35,410 nt of DNA from Palsa-851 sp035534435. Its GTDB lineage: Bacteria > Chloroflexota > Dormibacteria > Aeolococcales > Aeolococcaceae. Positions within the stretch are counted from its first letter, which is position 1. Every line of letters starts with the position of its first letter. The stretch lies in NCBI GenBank assembly GCA_035534435.1, contig DATLRX010000103.1:1-35410 (forward strand), given 5' to 3'. Of the stretch, positions 31,288 through 35,410 are shown piece after piece. The position numbers and the translations under genes are program-made. The notes under the pieces are model-generated. The model saw nothing but the letters and a program-made list of their open reading frames with translations. It was not told where the DNA came from and made no database searches.

Positions 31288-32100
31288 ATGACGACGTTCA
31301 CCGAATCCATCCTGGCGCCGCTCGGCCACGGAGTCGTTCGCGCTCCTGCAGAAGCGACCGTGCTGGTCATCGATGACGACCCGGCGATGCGCGACATCCT
31401 CTCGACCGTCGCACAGCAGCACGGGTTCGGACTCCAGTTCGCCGAGGACGGCGCTGAAGGTCTGCGTCTCGCCGAGCAGAGCGATGTCGACCTCATCCTG
31501 CTCGACCTGAGCCTCCCCGGCATGCCGGGCCTCGACGTCTGCCGGCGCCTCCGTGGCGCGGGCGTCGAAGTGCCGATCATCATCCTGTCGGCGAGCACCG
31601 ACACCGTGGACGTGGTCGTCGCGCTGGAGATCGGCGCCGACGACTACATCGCCAAGCCCTTCGAGATCCGTGAGCTTGCCGCGCGCGTCAACGCGAAGCT
31701 GCGCCGTCAGCGGACGTCACAGTCGCAGGTGCGCCCCGGACGCCTGAAGTTCCCCGGCCTGATCGTCGACATCGGACGGCATGAGGTCCTCCGCGACGGC
31801 GAGTCGGTCAACCTCACCCCCACCGAGTTCGACCTCCTCGCGCTTCTCTCCGCATCGCCGGGTCGCGTGATCTCGCGTTCCGAGATGATCCAGAAGGTCT
31901 GGGGCCAGGGTGCCGACCTCGACCTGCGCAGCGTCGACGCGCATGTCTACCGGCTCCGTCGCAAGATCGAGCCGCTCGGACCGCGTCCGACCTACATTCA
32001 TGCGGTCCCGGGTATCGGCTATCGCTTCGAGCGCCGCGGTCTCAACGAGCGGTTGTCGCAGAGCGCGGCCCAGTCGGAAGAGACCGGTCTAGCCAGCTGA
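31288..32100 (+). CDS. OmpR/PhoB-family response regulator
   Basis: 270 residues. Residues about 24-140 are a receiver: acidic pocket Asp29-Asp31, phospho-acceptor Asp73 (LLDLSLPGMPG), Ser101 and Lys123. Residues about 160-250 are a winged-helix DNA-binding domain with LTPTEFDLLALL, RSVDAHVYRLRRKI and VPGIGYRFE. It is a transcription factor probably phosphorylated by the kinase just upstream. The ATG at 31288 has AAGGA 3 bases before it; a TTG at 31240 in the same frame is less likely. Its end overlaps a convergent gene by 12 bases. Confidence 0.92.
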   Translation: MTTFTESILAPLGHGVVRAPAEATVLVIDDDPAMRDILSTVAQQHGFGLQFAEDGAEGLRLAEQSDVDLILLDLSLPGMPGLDVCRRLRGAGVEVPIIILSASTDTVDVVVALEIGADDYIAKPFEIRELAARVNAKLRRQRTSQSQVRPGRLKFPGLIVDIGRHEVLRDGESVNLTPTEFDLLALLSASPGRVISRSEMIQKVWGQGADLDLRSVDAHVYRLRRKIEPLGPRPTYIHAVPGIGYRFERRGLNERLSQSAAQSEETGLAS

Positions 32101-32466
32101 CTGCGACGGCGGATGCCACTTCGGGCGGCCGTTGATGCCGCGGGCGAACGTCCGGCGCTGCCGCGGTCCCGCCTCCTCGACGAGGATGAGCTGTCCCCGA
32201 TCGTTGAGCGTCGCGGGCCGCGCCTCGACGATCTGACCGCGAAGCAACGACAGTGGGCGCCCGTGGGGCCGCTCGAACTCGTAGCAGATCGCCTCATGGC
32301 CGTCCCAGAGACGCCGCGTCGAGGAGCCCGTGAAGACCGCGAGACTGCGTGTGACCCGGCGGAGCTGTGGCGTCTGCAGGCTGTAGGAGATCCTGTACAT
32401 CTCACCACGTCGCAGCTGGACGTTCTCCACCTCTCCGTGATGGTCTGCACGCTGTGCATTCATCAT
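32089..32466 (-). CDS. Small orphan protein, possible beta-barrel
   Basis: 125 residues from the ATG at 32466 (a second ATG is the next codon). I do not recognise it. It has no transmembrane helix or signal. Most of it looks beta-rich, alternating hydrophobic strands with charged turns (EMYRISYSLQTPQ, SLAVFTGSSTRRLWDG, LILVEEAGPRQRRTF), compatible with a small beta-barrel; that is a guess. An AATACT lies 8 bases before the ATG, so it may be leaderless. It overlaps the OmpR-type regulator tail to tail by 12 bases. Confidence 0.55.
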   Translation of the reverse strand: MMNAQRADHHGEVENVQLRRGEMYRISYSLQTPQLRRVTRSLAVFTGSSTRRLWDGHEAICYEFERPHGRPLSLLRGQIVEARPATLNDRGQLILVEEAGPRQRRTFARGINGRPKWHPPSQSAG

Positions 32467-32615
32467 TACTTGGAAGTATTGACGCGTTCTGTGCCGCGTC
32501 CTCGGACCGCAAGTGACGCGCGGGTCACAGAGCGCCATCGCCTCGCTGGCCCGCTTTCCCGCCCCGACCCGTGTTGGCTATCGAGTTGCAGTGCAAACTA
32601 TTGGGCAGGGGACCA

Positions 32616-33401
32616 GTGACCACATCTATCGCATGCGTGTCCGGAAAGGGCGGGGTGGGCAAGACCACGACCGTCATCAACCTCGGCGCCGCGCTCGCCG
32701 AGCGGGGGAAACACGTCCTGCTCGTCGACTGTGACCCGCAGTCGAACCTCACCAGTGGCGTCGGCCTCGACCCGTACGACGAGCGGCCCGGGATCGCGGC
32801 GGTCATGGCGGGAAGGCGCGAGGCGAACGAGGCGATCGTCGAGACCCGCTGGCCGAACCTGTCCGTGCTGCCCGCCTCGCCGGACCTGTCGGCCGTCGAA
32901 GGCGAGCTCGCCTCCTCCATCGACAAGGAGCTCGTCCTTCGAGACGCGCTCCGGAGCGATCGGACGCGCGGGACCTTCGATTACGTCCTCTTCGACACAC
33001 CGCCGAGCTTCGGGTTCCACACCATCAGCGCGCTCGCCGCGGCCGGTGAGGTCTTGATCCCGGTGCAGATGTCGGGCTTCGCGATCCGCGGACTGAAGGA
33101 GGTGCTGCGCACCGTGCACCTGGTCCGCAGCCGGCTCAATCCCGACCTGGCGATCCTCGGCATCGTCCCCACCTTCGTCAACCTCCGCACGAAGTTCAGC
33201 CGCCAGCTCCTCGACGGGCTCTGCGAGCTGGCCAACATCCGTGTCTTCGCGACGGTCATCACGCCGACCGTGAAGCTCCAGGAGACCTCGCTCGCCGGCG
33301 TGCCCATCACGGCATACGCCTCGTCGTCGAAGGCGGCAGCCGCATACCGCGAGCTCGCCGGCGAGGTCATGACCGAGGACGAGGTGGCGGCGAGTGTCTG
33401 A
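32616..33401 (+). CDS. ParA/Soj-like partition ATPase
   Basis: 261 residues from a GTG (32616), with AGGGGA about 3 bases upstream. A deviant Walker A box, SGKGGVGKTTT (residues 9-19, Lys11 and Lys16), marks the ParA/MinD family. Walker A' is LVDCDPQSNLT, and Walker B is YVLFDTPPS. The C-terminal half (PTVKLQET, then GVPITAYASSSKAAAAYREL) matches Soj. Such ATPases bind DNA as ATP dimers and are released by a ParB-type partner. It overlaps the ParB-like gene by 8 bases. Confidence 0.9.
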   Translation: MTTSIACVSGKGGVGKTTTVINLGAALAERGKHVLLVDCDPQSNLTSGVGLDPYDERPGIAAVMAGRREANEAIVETRWPNLSVLPASPDLSAVEGELASSIDKELVLRDALRSDRTRGTFDYVLFDTPPSFGFHTISALAAAGEVLIPVQMSGFAIRGLKEVLRTVHLVRSRLNPDLAILGIVPTFVNLRTKFSRQLLDGLCELANIRVFATVITPTVKLQETSLAGVPITAYASSSKAAAAYRELAGEVMTEDEVAASV

Positions 33402-34071
33402 CCTGGGCGAACGCTCCGCTCCGGGCGCGAACGGACCACCGCTGTCGGGCCCGATGGCGCGCTGGCTGGCGCCGACATCCGAGTCGCGCGTCGAGAGGAT
33501 TCCGATCGACTCGGTACACGACCGGCCCTGGTGGCCGGGGAGTGACGTCGACGCGGCCACACTCGCCGCACTGCGGGCCAGCATCGCCTCGCGCGGGATC
33601 ATCGAGCCACTCCTGCTGCGTCGCCGCGGCAGCGACCGCTTCGAGGTGGTCTGTGGATCCCGGCGGCTCCGGGCGGCCCGCGAGCTCGGCCAGGCCCACA
33701 TTCCGGCGATCGTGCGTGAGCTGTCAGAGCGCGAGGCGCTGCTGGTCGCGGCCTGGACGACGGTCGAGCGGCGCCAGCACACCGGGGACCGAACCGCGCT
33801 CAGCGAACGCCTGCTGGCCGCCGGCTTCACGCAGGACGAGACCCGCGTGCTCGCCGACCAGCCGTCGCCGGCTGCGGGCAAGGCAGCCGTGCAGTCCGCG
33901 GCACCCTCGTTCGTGTTGCGTCCTCACCCGCTGTCTCGCCCCCGCCGGTTCGCGACCGACATCGCGTTCGAGCTTCCCCATGCCGAAGTCCTGCCGCTCA
34001 TGGCGCCGGAGGCGCTTGCGACTGCGCTCGCAGCCCTGGACGGCGTGAGCCTGGTCGCCCTGGTGCGGTGA
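33394..34071 (+). CDS. ParB-like protein lacking a recognisable helix-turn-helix
   Basis: 225 residues, shorter than typical ParB (about 280-300). Residues about 32-120 form a ParB N-terminal domain: RIPIDSVHDRP, SIASRGIIEPLLLRR and CGSRRLRAARELG (87-99), the counterpart of the GERRxRA nucleotide-binding box, with Ser in place of Glu. The next box is VERRQHTG instead of ENLQR. The start of a helix-turn-helix remains (FTQDETRVLA), but the recognition helix is replaced by a Pro/Ala-rich linker. The last 50 residues may be a dimer domain. GTG start with GAGGTGG about 7 bases upstream. Confidence 0.75.
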   Translation: MSDLGERSAPGANGPPLSGPMARWLAPTSESRVERIPIDSVHDRPWWPGSDVDAATLAALRASIASRGIIEPLLLRRRGSDRFEVVCGSRRLRAARELGQAHIPAIVRELSEREALLVAAWTTVERRQHTGDRTALSERLLAAGFTQDETRVLADQPSPAAGKAAVQSAAPSFVLRPHPLSRPRRFATDIAFELPHAEVLPLMAPEALATALAALDGVSLVALVR

Positions 34072-34568
34072 GCACTGTCCCACGCCACTCCGAGGAAGAG
34101 CTCAGGCAGCAGTGGGCATTCCTTGATGCGCTGGTGGACCGTCAGGCTGCGAGCCTGAAGTCGGGGAACCAGGATCCCGAGGAGGAAGACCTCCCGGTGG
34201 CGACGGCAGTGCCCGTCGACAACGCGCACCTCGAGGAGATCTCGACGCTGACGCGTCGCGTGGCGACGCTCGAGAGCGAGCGCGCCGCGCTACTCCGGCG
34301 CATCGACCTGGCCGAACAGGCCCGGATGGCAGCCGAGGCGGGGCGTGCAGCCGCCGAGGCGGGTCGAGCGGCGGCGGAGGCGGCGGGGCGCGCTGCCGTT
34401 GAGCGAGCGCTCGCCGACGCCCAGGCGCGGAAGGCCGCGGCAGCGGCCGCACCCCAGCCCGTCGCTCAGCGACCCCCGGCGGTCACCAGGATCCCAGCAT
34501 CGCCCGCGCGCAAGCCGCCGGCGGCGAAGGCACGACGCCGCAGCTGGTGGCAGCGCTTCAGGGAGTAG
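34068..34568 (+). CDS. Coiled-coil protein with basic aromatic C-terminus
   Basis: 166 residues, unknown family. GTG start overlaps the ParB-like stop as GTGA. Residues about 53-125 form a coiled coil whose second half is three near-copies of AAAEAGR (88-109). Then comes a Pro/Ala-rich linker (126-155), and the end is RRRSWWQRFRE, a basic, Trp-rich amphipathic tail of a type that often lies on membranes. It is the third gene of a tightly coupled ParA-ParB-like operon, so it may be an anchor or cargo adaptor. It overlaps the second ParA tail to tail by 11 bases. Confidence 0.6.
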   Translation: MSTVPRHSEEELRQQWAFLDALVDRQAASLKSGNQDPEEEDLPVATAVPVDNAHLEEISTLTRRVATLESERAALLRRIDLAEQARMAAEAGRAAAEAGRAAAEAAGRAAVERALADAQARKAAAAAAPQPVAQRPPAVTRIPASPARKPPAAKARRRSWWQRFRE

Positions 34569-35340
34569 CGGCTCCCGCCGGCTTCGGACGCCTGCCCTGC
34601 GCCATCCCCACGAACTGGCGGAGCGCCTCCGTCGGCGAGGGCCTCGTCGCGACCTCGCGGAGCAGCATCTTGCTCTCGGTCAGAAGCTCCTGGTCGGGAA
34701 GCTCGCCACGGCCGGATGTGGCCACCACCCACCCGGGCGAGTACCAGAGGACGGTCTCGAAGGCGAGCCCGCTCAGGGTGAGCCCGTTGAGCAGGGAGTC
34801 CGTGATTCGTGACAGCGGCCGTTTCGCGTTCGTGACAACGATGCCGCGGATGAGGTCGAGCACCTCGAGCTGCTGCGCAAGGCCGACGGTCAACGCCGCG
34901 GCACGGAGCGAGAGGATGTCGAGGGCGGTGGGCACGACGATCCGGTCGGCCGCCCCCATCGGCCCCACCAGCGACGGCTCGTGAGGATGCGTGTCGAGCA
35001 GGATGATGTCGCAGTCGTCACGAACCTCGGCGAGCATCTCCTCGAGTTGCTCCTTCGACGGGGATTCCTCATTCAGGCTTCGATGTGACGCGACCGTGCG
35101 GATGCCCAGGGGGTGATCGATCAGCGCATCGCGAAGACTCACGCGTCCGTGCAGCACGTCGACGACCGTGACGGTGCGCTTCGCCCGTTCCAGCGCATTG
35201 CTCAATCCGCCCGTCGGATCGAGGTCGATGGCGATGACCTTGAGACCACCGGAGGCCGCGGCGGCGCACAGTGCATAGCTGGTGGTCGTCTTTCCGACAC
35301 CACCTTTTAGCGACGCTATCGTGATGACTTCTGCAGGCAC
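34558..35340 (-). CDS. Second ParA-like ATPase
   Basis: 260 residues from a GTG at 35340: MPAEVITIASLKGGVGKTTT, with the deviant Walker A at residues 10-20. Walker A' is AIDLDPTGGLSNAL and Walker B ILLDTHPHEPS, unlike the usual DTPP. It is only distantly similar to the first ParA. The GTG is exactly 7 bases after the minus-strand -10 TATTCT (35352-35347), so it is probably leaderless. An ATG at 35361 (7 residues longer, MCGYSTD) or a TTG at 35385 are alternatives. The last 20 residues are basic and Pro/Ala-rich. Confidence 0.88.
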   Translation of the reverse strand: MPAEVITIASLKGGVGKTTTSYALCAAAASGGLKVIAIDLDPTGGLSNALERAKRTVTVVDVLHGRVSLRDALIDHPLGIRTVASHRSLNEESPSKEQLEEMLAEVRDDCDIILLDTHPHEPSLVGPMGAADRIVVPTALDILSLRAAALTVGLAQQLEVLDLIRGIVVTNAKRPLSRITDSLLNGLTLSGLAFETVLWYSPGWVVATSGRGELPDQELLTESKMLLREVATRPSPTEALRQFVGMAQGRRPKPAGAATP

Positions 35341-35345
35341 GTCGG

Positions 35346-35352
35346 TAGAATA
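35346..35352. promoter_or_regulatory. Shared -10 element of two divergent leaderless genes
   Basis: TAGAATA reads TAGAAT on the plus strand (35346-35351), 8 bases before the ATG at 35360. On the minus strand it reads TATTCT (35352-35347), 6 bases before the GTG at 35340. No good -35 is seen for either direction. Confidence 0.5.
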
Positions 35353-35359
35353 TCCGCAC

Positions 35360-35410
35360 ATGGCCACCGCGGCGCCCCATGTCAAGCTACTGCGACAGCT
35401 TGCCAGCGCC
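35360..35410 (+). CDS. Start of an unknown protein, cut by the window end
   Basis: ATG at 35360 opens 17 codons to the end of the window, reading MATAAPHVKLLRQLASA. The composition looks like a real N-terminus and a -10 TAGAAT lies 8 bases upstream, so it is probably leaderless and divergent from the second ParA. Too short for any functional call. Confidence 0.4.
   Translation, partial: MATAAPHVKLLRQLASA

Noticed and set aside
32479..32484. TTGACG on the plus strand as a promoter for the first ParA
   Set aside because: No acceptable -10 follows at 16-19 bases and it is over 100 bases from the gene.
34330..34395. GC-rich near-repeat as a possible CRISPR or tandem repeat element
   Set aside because: It lies in frame in the coiled-coil gene and encodes repeated AAAEAGR; there are no spacers.
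35380..35386. TTGACA on the minus strand near 35385 as a -35 for the second ParA
   Set aside because: It is about 27 bases from TATTCT, too far for a -35/-10 pair, and no -10 lies at 17 bases.

Overview
The window looks like chromosomal DNA from a high-GC bacterium of the Terrabacteria side of the tree. My guess is Dormibacterota or a Chloroflexota/Actinomycetota-like lineage. The grounds are: an actinobacterial-style L10 leader RNA, a long coiled-coil insertion in the N-terminal part of RpoC, a zinc-type S14, TANNNT -10 boxes placed directly before start codons (leaderless genes), and many GTG starts. The phylum is an inference; no rRNA gene is present to settle it.

Region 1 (1-11453, minus strand) is one long str-S10-spc ribosomal protein cluster, in transcription order rpsL, rpsG, fusA, tuf, rpsJ, rplC, rplD, rplW, rplB, rpsS, rplV, rpsC, rplP, rpmC, rpsQ, rplN, rplX, rplE, rpsN, rpsH (cut by the window edge). 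Genes are packed with overlaps or gaps of a few bases. A good promoter (TTGACG, 18 bp, TAGGCT) lies before rpsL. L29, S3 and L22 carry long charged C-terminal tails. S12 has Arg at position 88, where streptomycin-sensitive bacteria have Lys.

Region 2 (11454-20999, plus strand) is rplJ-rplL-rpoB-rpoC, head to head with the str operon rather than upstream of it on the same strand, as is usual. The 465-bp divergent gap holds the two promoters and an L10 autoregulatory leader. The rplL-rpoB gap holds three palindromes, an extended -10 promoter and a possible leaderless 16-codon mini-ORF ending 3 bp before rpoB.

Region 3 (21000-32466) is a signalling and membrane region: a small leaderless membrane protein, a receiver/HD-GYP c-di-GMP phosphodiesterase, a HAD phosphatase, a DegS-like cytosolic histidine kinase divergent from a single-domain receiver, two tandem paralogous polytopic membrane proteins, a TPR protein, a membrane histidine kinase with an OmpR-type regulator, and a small orphan protein. 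The kinase and the OmpR regulator are each preceded by a -10 box followed at once by a GTG mini-ORF, the same layout as at rpoB.

Region 4 (32616-35410) is a compact partition-like module: a Soj-like ParA, a ParB-like protein that has kept the N-terminal box but seems to have lost its helix-turn-helix, a coiled-coil protein with a basic aromatic tail, and a convergent second ParA. This second ParA is divergent from a gene cut by the window end. The two start codons are about 20 bp apart and share a -10 element that reads on both strands. This module and the leaderless mini-ORF pattern are the parts most worth following up.
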